DNA of 21,287 bases from Mnemiopsis leidyi (GCA_000226015.1 JH152964.1:170206-191492); one strand, 5' to 3'; shown: positions 9,711 through 20,496, numbered from the stretch's first letter. Numbers and translations: made by a program. The notes: generated by a model not told the origin, from the letters alone.

Positions 9711-12700
9711 TTATCCAGAGCTAGGCCAAGCTTGGTGGAAGAAGAAAGCTGCTGCTTTTCTTGCTACTATCGCTGAAAAACAAAATCGTTATAGATACAT
9801 CCAACACCAGCGCTTAGTTCGCTCAACAATCTAGATATGTATTTTTTGTCTAGGCGCCCGACTTACATCGGGAATTGCTCTAATGACCGATTTTTGGTCT
9901 ATTGTACGCATGGCTGTTTTATTTAGAAAGTAACAAATTTAACCAGACCCAAGACTTACTTTTTGCTTGTTTATTGTGTCTCCGACTGTGAGTCGCTCTG
10001 CCAGTTCCCCGAACTCGGTATCCTCCTCTTCTGTATCCAGAGTTTTGTGATCGGTTGGCCGAGGCCTGTTCTTCAGATGTTTCCTCCTCTTGCTTGGATT
10101 CTGGAAAATAATTCAGTTAATTTTATACTTTGTTGTTAAGTTTAACTTATGGCCGTCAGTGATGAAACTAAAAAATGTCAAAGGCGAATTATCGCTATTT
10201 CTCTAATGGTCGCTAATCGTGCTTTCACTTAACTGAGCCATAAAGTTTATGGTCAAAAGACCTAGCGATGATGGGCCTTAAATGCATAAACCAAGTTCAC
10301 TACAAAAAAGTTCACTTACCGAGTTCTTTTCAGCAGAAAGGGAGTTTTCGGCCAAATTCTCGAACAATATACTATCCATCTGACTCTCTGTTAGTCCCTG
10401 ATTCTCTGCTCGNNNNNNNNNNACTGGGATACTAATGGGGTACTACTGGGGAACCACTGGGTTACTAATGGGGTACTACAGTGGTACTACTGGGATACTA
10501 CTGAGGTACCACTGGATATTACTGGAGTTCCAAAGGAGTAATACAAGGGTGCTACAGGAGAAACATAGGAATACTTCTGGGGTAACACTGGATTCCTCAT
10601 TGGTACTACAGGAGTACTACTTGGGTACCATTGTTTCACTTCTGGTGTTCTACAGAGTACCAAGTAGGGGTACTACTATGGTACTGCTTGGATGCTACCC
10701 GGGTACTACAGCTGGATTACTACTGGTGTACTACTGCCTTACTTGGGTACTACAGAATTGTACTGAGGTACTATTATGGTATCGTTGCATCGGGGTACTC
10801 CTAGGGTACTATTGGACCTTGGGTACTACAGGTGCATTGATTGGGCACTGCTGGTTACTACTGGTTCACTACTGTGGTATTACTGTGGTTGAAAAAGGTT
10901 CTATTGGAATAACACTGGAGAACCTTTGGGTAACACTTTGGCACTACTGCGATACTACTGGGGTACTACAGGGATACTACAAGGATATTACTGGGGTGCC
11001 ACTGCGTTATTACTAGGATTCACCAGGAGTACTACAGGAGTACCACTGGAGTACTTCTTGTGCACTTCAGGAGTACTAGTGGGGTACCATTGGGGTACTA
11101 TTAGGGTATTTTAGAACTACTTAGTTGGGGTGCTGCCGGGATACTACCATGGGGTACTGCAAAAGTACTAGTGAGGCTCTGCAGGTTTACTAAGTTTGGG
11201 CACTACTAAGGTACTTCTGGGATACTACTGGATAACTTTTGGGATACTTCTGGGGTACTTCTGTGGTAATACTGGGGTCGTAGCGGTTTAACTAAGGTAC
11301 TACTGGGGTATTGCTAGTGAACTACTTGAATACATCTGGGGTACTACTTTGGTTTTGCTGGGTTACTGCTAGGGTACTACAGGAATACTACTGGGGTACT
11401 GCAGGGACACTACATGGGTGTTGTTGGGGTGCAATTGCAGCACCACTGGGGTACAACTGTGGTACTACCGGGATACTACATGGGTAGTATAGGAGTGCTA
11501 CTGGAGAACTACTAAGTACTGGGGGACAACAGGGACAGAAAATGGGTTAAATCGGGACACTACCTGGGAACTATAGTGGTATAGGTACTACTGTTGTACT
11601 ACTAGGTTACTTCTGGTGTTCTACATTGGTTTATCGGGGTACTATTGGGATATTACTGGGGTACCATAGGAGTACGACTGACAGCAGGACTAGACCTTGT
11701 GGCTTGTATGATCTTTCTTTAAGAAAGAACTTAACTCACTGATTCATCTCTAAAACTTTGCCTGACTCTGTTCCATATCAGTTGCCACTAGGACATAGAT
11801 TATCATTTCAAAACAGTAATGAACGACCATGATCCCTCTCTTATAGTAGTTTATCTTTCTAACATGTGTTTCTACTTATTTGCCATTGTTGAATGCAAAA
11901 ATATGGTCTACCGTTACTGACTGATACATAATTAAGTCTATTCGATGAAAACTAGTTCTAAAATGATCTCTTTTGAAGCTTTCTCATGGTGAAATTGATG
12001 AAAATAACAGTATTTCGGCCAGTTTTGATCATATCTCCCATAATTATAACCCAATATACCGCCTAAAGTTGGATAAAGTGATAAAATTTTAGGGCCCAAA
12101 AAGTCCCATTTTTACCTTCGGGGACCCCTCAAGGGCCCTTAAAAAATGGGCTTTTTTGGGCTTTTTAGGGACGTGGCCCCCCCCCCCCCTAAGTTTAACT
12201 TATGGCCGTCAGTGATGAAACTAAAAAATGTCAAAGGCGAATTATCGCTATTTCTCTAATGGTCGCTAATCGTGCTTTCACTTAACTGGGCCATAAAGTT
12301 TATGGTCAAAAGACCTAGCGATGATGGGCCTTAAATGCATAAACCAAGTTCACTCAAAAAAGTTCACTTACCGAGTTCTTTTTCAGCAGAAAGGGAGTTT
12401 TCGGCCAAATTCTCGAACAATATACTATCCATCTGACTCTCTGTTAGTCCCTGATTCTCTGCTCGCTGGTTGTTTCTTCTCATAAGTGCCAAGTTGTGTC
12501 GACGTTGGTTTCCTCCTATGTGTGCTGCTGGGGCTCCTGAAATTCGGAAGTATTAAGGAGGGGATTTTTGTGGAATACTGCTCTACATAGTTGTTGTAAC
12601 TTCATGTAGTTAACTTAATAAGCGAGTTGTTTCGTCTCGTATACACGACATTGACTACCAGCAACTGACACTTAAGGTACTATCACTCTGATAGCATTAT

Positions 12701-12791
12701 TTAAAGATAAAAACTTGATCTTCTTACCTTCAACAGATAGGATGAAAGCCAGGGCGGTAATTAAAAGTAACAAAACTGCGGTGTAAGACAT
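9711..12791 (-). CDS. Novel secreted peptide precursor, four exons, nested antisense in the FBPase intron
   Basis: Family not recognised. Exon 1 (12728-12791) encodes MSYTAVLLLLITALAFILS-VE, a clear signal peptide, with donor G|GTAAG in phase 1. Exon 2 (12372-12536, acceptor TTTCAG) continues G-APAAHIGGNQRRHNLALMRR..., ending ...DSILFENLAENSLSAEK..., donor GTAAGT. Exon 3 (9960-10100, acceptor TTTTCCAG, donor GTAAGT) is open in two frames. Exon 4 starts at 9772 after TTTTGTTTTTCAG. With the five-A exon 2 at 12372-12536 all phases are 1 and the product is 143 residues: acidic middle, Arg-rich tail (GYRRGGYRVRGTGR), stop at 9711-9713. With the four-A copy at 10320 the product is 124 residues, stop at 9767-9769. 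RR pairs in both are possible prohormone-convertase sites, fitting a neuropeptide, hormone or antimicrobial precursor. Function is inference; the exon structure is seen. Confidence 0.66.
10137..10412. repeat. Left copy of a 276-bp direct duplication (ends at the gap)
   Basis: Matches 12190-12465 with one substitution and two single-base indels. It covers part of intron 2 and the 3' part of exon 2 of the peptide gene and stops exactly at the N run, as expected for a contig end. Near-identity in an intron points to allelic or assembly duplication rather than an old repeat. Confidence 0.95.
10320..10412 (-). pseudogene. Duplicate partial exon 2 of the peptide gene, cut off by the gap
   Basis: Same coding sequence as 12372-12464, including FENLAEN, and the same GTAAGT donor. 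It has four A's where the other copy has five near the 3' end (GCTGAAAAGAACTCG), so it leaves the exon in phase 0 rather than 1. It is on the same contig as exons 3 and 4, so it may be the true partner of exon 3 rather than a dead copy. 'Pseudogene' here means only that it is incomplete. Confidence 0.7.
10413..10422. other. Assembly gap (10 N)
   Basis: Ten N's between the end of the left duplication copy and the start of the minisatellite. A 10-base run is usually a placeholder, so the real distance is unknown. Confidence 0.99.
10423..11680. repeat. 11-bp minisatellite, unit ACTGGGGTACT, degenerate
   Basis: Successive 11-mers such as ACTGGGATACT, AATGGGGTACT, ACTGGGTTACT and ACTGAGGTACC run from the gap to about 11680, with scattered indels that shift the register. 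The plus strand is G+T rich. The unit is not a multiple of three, so three units give an 11-residue Tyr/Gly/Thr-rich pseudo-repeat in every frame. The array may extend left into the gap. Confidence 0.95.
12092..12163. repeat. Imperfect inverted repeat beside a poly-C tract
   Basis: The arm 12092-12113 (GGGCCCAAAAAGTCCCATTTTT) and the arm 12142-12163 are reverse complements with two mismatches over the well-matched part, around a 28-base loop. A run of about 13 C's at 12177-12189 follows and ends exactly where the 276-bp duplication starts. Confidence 0.8.
12190..12465. repeat. Right copy of the 276-bp direct duplication
   Basis: Counterpart of 10137-10412. This copy continues without a break into the rest of exon 2 and exon 1 of the peptide gene, but at its left edge it runs into poly-C, hairpin and minisatellite instead of into exon 3. 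Confidence 0.95.
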
Positions 12792-13068
12792 GTCTTCTAA
12801 GTGTTTCTTGCTTGATTAGCTATTGAGAATAATTGATTTAGAATTTTTCGAAATATGGCATTAATTTGGACGTCAGGAAAAACATAAAAGATCAAAATTG
12901 TACTGAAATAAAAATATTGCATTATGTTATAAGCTTTAGATTTGATTATATTATAACTTAAAGCAGCATACAACATTTGGGGAAGAAACAAAAAAACCAA
13001 AGCTCTTTACTCCTCAAAATCAGCAAATGCAGCCGTGGAAATAGTGCGTTTAGCGATTGTTGGTCAAC

Positions 13069-13079
13069 ATATATATAAA
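13069..13079 (-). promoter_or_regulatory. TATA-like element upstream of the peptide gene
   Basis: The minus strand reads CTTTATATATATG about 280 bases before the peptide-gene ATG. A start site near 13040 would give a 5' leader of about 250 bases, or a shorter one if spliced: TTTTTATTTCAG on the minus strand near 12903 looks like an acceptor. AT-rich DNA makes TATA matches cheap. Confidence 0.3.
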
Positions 13080-13080
13080 G

Positions 13081-14472
13081 TAGCCCTTATAAATTACTGG
13101 ACTAATTGTATCCAAATAGGATGACGTGAAATGACAGCGATACTAAAAATCAGCTATATCCTGAATATTACTGCGGTCATGCCACCTGTAGCGTCAGCTT
13201 AATTAAAAGACAGGACACAAAAGTGCCTCTTATAGGTATTACCGAGCGGTAATTTCATGCAATTAATCTGCAGCTGTGGAGGAGGGGCCGGACCTAGCCT
13301 AGGAAAATCATCTGCCTGTGGATGCCGTCTTTGATAAAGTCAGAGAGCCTTGTTTTTGATGGTTATGTGACTCGTTAGTGGGGCTAGGTTTTCGCTTCTC
13401 TCCTAGACTGCAAACTCAGCATCAAATTTGATTTGTTGCAGGGTTCACTAACGATTAACGACTGTTGTAGCGTGGCGCGATTTGATTAAACAGTTAAAAC
13501 GACAAATCAATGCTACCAAGTATAAGCGTAATTATCATTCACTCATTAGCAACAGCCGTTAGGGTTGTAAATCCAAAGACAAATCCAAATCGCGACTTAT
13601 GTCCGAACTTCGAGCGGCCGTAGAAAAGTCAGGCTTGAAACCCACACCCCCACAAAACCCAATAAAATGATACCGACCGGGCGGTGAAAAAAACAGAACT
13701 CACTGAACGTCTCGGAACTGGGACATTTAAAGAAGGCTGCTTAGTGCTTATTTTAGCAGCTTGTTTGCTCTGTGACGTGGTGGGGTGACGGGGAAACGGA
13801 AACTCCTTTGATCCGCTCTGGAGGATGACAAAATCAGAGCCGCTACTCCGCTAGACTCTTAATGTAGCCCTGCCGTGGTTGGTGCTACTCGAGGCTGGTA
13901 ATTTTAGGGCGGTCATTGCGGGGAAAGCGCCCTGTGACGCAATCACTGTCTGCAGTGGCCTGCCAAGCATGGAAGTTGGATTGTTGGAGATATATCAGAC
14001 TTCCCAATAGACGTCATGTCTTCTTAAATCTGAAGAAATTAGCTTCTTGGCCGATGATTTAAATTTAGCGGTCCAATCATTTGACTAATAACGAATTTTT
14101 TAATGGTATTCGGGTGAATCACGTGATGATTTGAACTTATCCGCATAAATATTACAATGCTAAGAATGGATAAGAAGCTGTGATGATTTATGGGCCAATA
14201 GGACTAGGAGAAATGAAACCGGGATAATCAGATGACCTTTAATATTGGAAGAAAACGTAATGTCGTCCTCCGCGAATCAAACTGTGCCTGGCTCCAAGGA
14301 CAAGATTTATCAGGCACTCATCAGACAAAATTCTGGCAAAAACTCTAATGAAGGAAAAATTTTTCGGGTGACAAATTGAGGGCCTCTCTCTCGTTAAAGA
14401 AACTTAAAGCTGGCTGTCGTCTAGGAAAAACCGCACTACAAGACCGTCTACAAATGAACATGGCGTCAATGG
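13081..14472. other. Intronic stretch upstream of the peptide gene, no gene recognised
   Basis: Mixed composition, more G+C rich around 13250-13960, but no reading frame or splice-bounded exon I can defend on either strand. It would contain distal promoter sequence of the minus-strand peptide gene. Confidence 0.45.
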
Positions 14473-14581
14473 ACTATTGAAAAAATCTATACTTGAGTAT
14501 GAACTAACGATTTGGTACTCGGGGTAACTATTGAAAAAAATCTACACTTGAGTATGAACTAACGATTTGGTACTCGGCGTA
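14473..14581. repeat. 54-bp tandem duplication
   Basis: A unit beginning ACTATTGAAAAAATCTA starts at 14473 and again at 14527, with only a few differences (TATAC/CACAC, an extra A, GGGG/GGCG). Two copies only. Confidence 0.92.
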
Positions 14582-17500
14582 ACTTTGATCGCAATCAAAT
14601 ACTTATGTCTGCAATGATCGGAAAGTTTTAACGTCAAAAAGTTGGCCCGGTTGTAACTAGGGAGATCTTGACGGTATAAACAGTTATTTCTCAAATATTA
14701 GCTCAATTTAAAAATCTGAAATGATAATTTTTTCAATGACGAGAACTTGCTGTCAGAACAACGGTTAAATGTTTGTATCGCATACTAAAGTTACTAGGCA
14801 GTGATCTTATCGAAAACAATGGGGTGTTGCCGACGATGAAAAAGTTTAAAGCTCCCTTTTAGCGATGCATGCCTGCATCGAACTTAGTGCCATTCATTTT
14901 CATGTAAAACAAGTTCCAGAAAACTTTCATCGACTAAGTATAGACATGATCGTATATTTCGGCCAATACCGTGCTCCGGAACGTTAAAATGCTCATTTTT
15001 TCGCTTCGTCCGGACAAAGGAGATTGACTGATTACGTATACCGGTGGCATATAAGAAGTGCTTAGTATCTTTGTGTGAAGGAGCGGTATTGAATCATCCT
15101 TTCTCCGAACTTTCTGGTCAAATCATGCGGTTTTTCCAGAATTACAATCACAACGTATATTTCTATTCTAGAATGAAATTAAGATAGCATGGTGGCTATC
15201 GTTACTCATCAAAATAAGTCTTGCGGCTCTCTCAAAACAATCAAAAGACTAAAGAGGCAAAAGACTTTAGCTTGTTGTGAGTCTTGTCAGTGCATGTTAT
15301 GGTATTTATAGAGCACGTCAAACAGTCAAATGTCGCCCGATTTGCCCGATTTAGTGATTCCTGTCACAACCGACGAATATAGAAAATCTTAAACAAACCA
15401 ACAATATACTTTTAACAAAATGTGATAATTTGCCTTTTTAATCTTTGGCCAACAACTTTGATAACGCAAGCATCAAAGTTGTGAAATATCTTTGGTTTTA
15501 CCAGCAAAGGTGCGGAATGTCGTGGCACGGCGCAAAATACTTAGGGTTACGGTTATTTTAGGAACCACTCAACCAACCATAAGAGTCACGCTTCATCAGA
15601 AAAAGGCTAAAAATAATCGTGATAGTTGGCCATCATAAAAAGTTTGCACTGCCACCGAGGGGCAAGCTGTCCCCAAGTCATAAACGTTAAACCTCTGATA
15701 TTAAACTTATTTTACCGCAATTAGGTAGACATAGCCGATTTTACCTCAGACAGTCCGGGATAACATCACGGGGGGAGAAGTGGTGCCGAGTTTTTAAATC
15801 ACTCACGGTCATCCTGACAATGTCTAGGAATTTTAACACCCGCTTGAAATAGTTCTGACCGCAAGGTTAAAAAGTGTTTCACATCTATTTGATCTGGCTT
15901 CCGACTTCGATCCGACGTAAAGACAGACAAGCTTTTTTTCTAAAAGGGTCACTTGACTTCGAGTATATAGGCTTGTGATATACCTGGTGTTGGGGAACAA
16001 GGTTGATAGTCGGAAAACATGGAGACAAAAATATACCGGAGTTCTGAACAAGGAATGACCGAACGGACTAGGGTTAAGTTTATCTGCTTAGAAGAGGTTA
16101 GACAAGGATGTGCGGGTTATTTTCGAGCACCTTCAACGATCATACTGGTTATGACAGTCGCTTTATAAACGAAATAATGATTACACCTTGCCAAGATCAT
16201 AACCTCTACATTTTCCGACTGAGTCAAGAACTTGGCCTGGAATCGGGACTTCTGTTTGAATTAATCATTAAAGCTTAGGTTTATTCGTCCAGTTGGCTTT
16301 TACTTTGCATTGAACAAAGGATACTATAAGATGCAGCAAAAACTAAATAGACCAATTTCTCGTTTTTTGGTCTATTTGCTTTTATGAAAAAAGTAGGGCT
16401 TATTTTTGTAACTTCACCAACTGACAAATTGAAGAATAAGGCCGATCGGATATCAAAATTATTCCTCTGGAAGAATATTTAAACACTTAGTACTCGACGC
16501 TTATTACCATTGATATCATCGACAGATTTGACACAGATATATAACGAAAAATTAGAAAAACTACAAGTTTACTTGAAGATATTTAGTCTCGATATAGTTG
16601 GAAAATAAGGGAAAAGACGTGAAGATCGTCACAGCGGTAATTAAAGATAATTCTGTCAAGATAGTATGGAGACCTCAGGGCCAAGAAACACTATCTTTAA
16701 GACCCGGTGACTGGGAACAATTACCCAGAATTGTCAAGGTAAAAATAAGGAGTCAATAAGCAAAAACGGTAAAACTTCTTTGTTACAGTTTTTTCGGATT
16801 AAACAAAGACCGGAAGACCATTGTGGTAGCCATGATTCAGGGGACCTCTGTTGACCATTGTGCGCTGAGTGTGAAATAAGTCTAGTCACTACCGACAAAA
16901 AGGAGCCTAGCTAATGGATCAAACAAGGTTTTTGAAGCTTCTTTTTTAACAAAATCCTACCGCATAAAAAGCGTGCATGATTTTATGTGGTGCAAACGGC
17001 TGTAATGTATTTAAAGTTGGATTATGAATTTGGGTAAGATAAAAAGGTTTTCGGCTGTCATAATCTTACGCCTAAGGTACGTCGAACATTCACGTGTTTC
17101 GGTATTATATTCCCCAAGGCTAAGAAAATTTTCAAATTCCGATCGTTCATATATAATAAATAATTGTTATAAAGTTATCGCAGTGAAGTTACTTGATAGA
17201 CGTCCGCAAATAAGTGCAGTAAAGCGTGAAAGACAACTCCCTGTATTACAGATCACGAATTTGGAGAGTGACCAAGCGAGTTGGAACGCGCAAGTTTTAA
17301 CAATCCAATATAGGCCGAATTTAACATGGAGTGTTAATGGTCCATACCTCTAGAGTTTATGTATACAGTAGGATACCTTCAGCCCTTGAGGAGTTCACCC
17401 AAATGGTTATAGCAAAACATACGAATTGTTCAAGACCTGAGCAGTGAGCATTGAAACGTTAACATTTATTTGCCTGCTGTGAAATGTTTTCATTGCTTCG

Positions 17501-18779
17501 TATCAGTTTGTATCTGGACCAATTCCAGGTCATCGATTTGGAGATCAAAATAATTATAAATTCAATTTGAAAGTTTCGTCATCACGATAAAAGTTGTTTT
17601 GTATAAAGCAAAAACTCAATCAAGACGTCATTATAGAATAGAATAGGATCATAGAATGACACGTTGAATCACGGATCCGAATGCGACCGACCAGGTCTTA
17701 TCACTTCCTAGTCCTGATATCGGTACATGATTTAAACGGGAAATTTATCTCGTGAAGTCTTCTGATCAGGAAGGCCCACAAACAATTCGTGCATAAAGAA
17801 AATCAAAAATATGACATGAATTTCTGATAAATCTGGAGTTTGCTTTAATAAATCAGCTAGTCTGATAGCGACGAAATGAACCTACGTGATATAGCGATAA
17901 TGGTAATTTCATGCCCTGGTCTGCAACAACAAATGTTTGCCCTATTGGTCTATTTTTCACTGTCCAACCTGCAGTCGACTTTGCATCCAATGTCCAGGAA
18001 ATTAGAACAGCAATGTCCATCGGGTCGGTTATTGTCTATTGATGTCTCTACAACTCTACTCCCAGTCCGGTGCATACCATGGAAATTGGCCAGATTTTAG
18101 GAGAATAATCCTACTTGCAGAGATCAGCTTGAATGTTTGCCACATTTTTCGACAGATTTTTCGACACACCAATCAGCTAAGTCTGATAAGTTATGGCAGG
18201 TGACTGTTAAGACTAGGAAATACAGGCTCACCTCTTCTCATTAGACGCAGGAATTGATAACAATTTGACACTTGTGAGGGTGTGAATGACTTTACTATTT
18301 ATGTCATGATCGTATATGTGTTACGCGTTTAATCGTCCGTAAAATCAAATTATCCTAAACAATCTTCATTGTTTTTTATTTAATTCTAAAGGATTAGGAA
18401 TTACGAACCTGCACGGGAATAAGCATGATATCGATGTCCACTTTTAGAGCCATGTATTTTAAAATTTAACTCTAATAGATAGAGATTCTTTAAATTCCAA
18501 TTTTTTATTCCGAGAAGTTGTGAATTTCGTAGGACACTTATTCCAGTTAAAAGGCCAGGCCTTTTTATTTGGAAAATTCTGCTAGCATCATTCTAATTCT
18601 TACGCACCTTCTTTAATAACGATCTTACAATTCCTGACTAAAATTGGAAGATTTTATGCAAAGAGACAGTAATAGATACAAAACAGACGAAGAAAAGATA
18701 CGATTGATAACTTCAAAATAGACTAGTATCCCAGATATGATGATATCAAGTAGACTAAACTAAGAAACACACAGACTGT
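14582..18779. other. AT-rich intronic stretch, no gene recognised
   Basis: Longest reading frames are 60-109 codons (for example 17024-17353 and 17876-18100, plus strand). They lack recognisable domains or convincing splice context and fall within chance for this length. A hairpin at 16345-16377 has perfect 11-bp arms AAATAGACCAA/TTGGTCTATTT around an 11-base loop. Confidence 0.5.
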
Positions 18780-19330
18780 TCTAAGGCCGGAGAAAGACTA
18801 GCCCCTATCGCACAGCAAACCAGTCGTCTCCAGATCTGACCTCCTTGCTGAACCGTCCCGGAGTATATACCCTGCCGGTCGACACTTGCTTCCCTCCGGC
18901 CTCCCCATATAAGGACGAAATATGGCGGGGACCAACCAACGCCCGGCCCTGGCAGAACCATGTCCGGCATGTCGCAACATCCCATTGTCAGGATAACCGG
19001 GCCGTGCGTCAGTACTTGACAGTGTTAATTGTACTAATAGTAAACTATCGTTAGGTGCAACTGTGTGGTGCAGTCGCCGGGATGTTGCTGACACCTGTAA
19101 ACTATTGATACTTGACGATAATCCTCCCTCTGCCGGGTGAAGTGCCCTTGTTCTATTGTGAATTGGTCCCGTTACCACCGTCCTGTGACGACCTGCTCAT
19201 TACTGCAGACTCCAGATGGGAATCAACGTCTTTTGCAGCTTGTTCTCATGCGAGTTGCAGCACGTGCATTACGAGTTGCAACGTCCGTAATTAGCCTGCA
19301 CGAGCATCAGCGTCATGTGATATGACGTTA
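18780..19330. other. G+C-rich island inside the intron, identity unknown
   Basis: Composition changes sharply against the AT-rich flanks, and overlapping frames stay open on both strands (minus 18798-19178, 126 codons; plus 18845-19054). Two TATA-like stretches (GTATATACC near 18862, CATATAAGG near 18907) and an NcoI-type CCATGG near 19331 are present. No domain or terminal repeats were recognised. Candidates are an old mobile-element fragment or a regulatory CpG-like island. Confidence 0.35.
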
Positions 19331-20313
19331 CCATGGCAACTCAATCACTGGAAAACGTGGCCACTTTCGGTCATTATACGATAGAGGCGATGAGGCAGAA
19401 GAACTTCAACTTCTATCGGTTTTTTATGGGTTTAGACCTTATTAAGCCTATCACCCATCTTTTGAGCTTCGGGCATACTTTTTCGAGAACTGGCTCAAAA
19501 GTTGCTTCAAAAACAAGCAAATAATTTAAACATACTTCAGAACTTGACCATTTAAACTATTTGCACTAATCGGTGCCGCTTTAGTGTCTAAATTTGACAT
19601 GATTATTAGCTGTGTTGATAGGGTCCTTTCATCAGAACCCAAGATTGACGTCTGGATTTCAGGGTATTTGCAATTCTTTAGTCTTATTTTACTTTTTAAA
19701 TTCACAACAAACATATTGATCTAGAACATAATTCAAATACTCGCCATAAGATGACTAACAAAGTATAAAACATCTCTCTGATTCGAAAATAGGACTGTTT
19801 AAATTATCACGAAACTTCTAGAATAGATTATACTTTCGTCACAAAAAAACTCGCTTACACTAAACGAAGCAATTGTAAAATGTATGTCCCAATTGAAATA
19901 CTCATACCAAGTAGATGTATACATGTAATGGCTATTGGTGTGTAGAGATGTTGCTAATGGGGTTTGATCACACAAACCGTTTGCCCTATTTATGTAAACT
20001 GACAAGTCGGTGGTATGTTGTTTTTTGTCGGTCACACCTGAAACATTAGAAAGTATTTAAAGTACGCCTCGTCACCTATTGTCATGAAAACCCGCACTTG
20101 TAGTATATGGCTTGAGAACTGCCTGTAATTCTGTAAATAGAATTGGAACCAGCAAAGTAGCAAGTTTTTGTCTATTTCCCCCACAGCTTGTCCAAACTCC
20201 AAAGCATAATTCATCAACAGAAACTTTGTTGATAAATGTTTTTTATCGGACGAAAACATCATATTCAATATGATTTTTTGAAAGCTTTATGATGGATAGG
20301 AACAATATCCGCC
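19331..20313. other. AT-rich intronic stretch, no gene recognised
   Basis: Only short reading frames (60-80 codons) with no recognisable features on either strand. Confidence 0.5.
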
Positions 20314-20480
20314 CTGTTCGTCATAGAAATATGAATTTGTTAGAAAGTTAAATATGTTATGAGTTAACTGTATCTTGATCCTGTAATTAAGATATCAGTT
20401 CTGTTCGTCATAGAAATATGGATTTGTTTGAAAGTTAAATATGCTACATTGAGTTAACTGTATCTTGATCCTGTAATTAA
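20314..20480. repeat. 87-bp tandem duplication just before the FBPase acceptor
   Basis: The unit beginning CTGTTCGTCATAGAAATATG starts at 20314 and 20401 and ends ...TATCTTGATCCTGTAATTAA. The copies are highly similar, with a few substitutions and a small length difference. The array ends 16 bases before the exon at 20497. Confidence 0.95.
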
Positions 20481-20496
20481 CACGACCTGTCTTCAG

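Larger units (their letters stand above)
7443..20496 (+). other. Large FBPase intron (about 13 kb)
   Basis: It runs from donor GTATAT after the first exon to acceptor CTGTCTTCAG before the next. The split codon is G|GA (Gly), and the joined protein reads ...[11 protein letters not shown], matching LQPGRNLVAAGY in human FBP1, so these exons are neighbours in the mRNA. The intron carries a minus-strand gene, an inserted element, a minisatellite and the assembly gap. Its true length is uncertain because of the gap and the duplicated segment. Confidence 0.85.

Noticed and set aside
10435-11016. 193-codon frame rich in GYYWGTTG-like repeats, and the overlapping frame at 10926-11114
   Set aside because: Translation of the 11-bp minisatellite; the unit is not a multiple of three and all frames look alike.
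10423-11680. Regular short repeats as a CRISPR array
   Set aside because: The 11-bp degenerate unit has no spacers, and the host is an animal.
12797-13000. 67-codon minus-strand frame just upstream of the peptide-gene ATG
   Set aside because: AT-rich, Ile/Phe/Tyr-heavy and without a homologue I recognise; probably leader, promoter or 5' intron sequence, at most an upstream ORF.
17024-17353. 109-codon plus-strand frame
   Set aside because: In 21 kb of AT-rich DNA several open stretches of this length are expected by chance; no domain, signal peptide or splice context.
18798-19178. 126-codon minus-strand frame
   Set aside because: Explained by high G+C content lowering stop frequency; overlapping frames on both strands are equally open.
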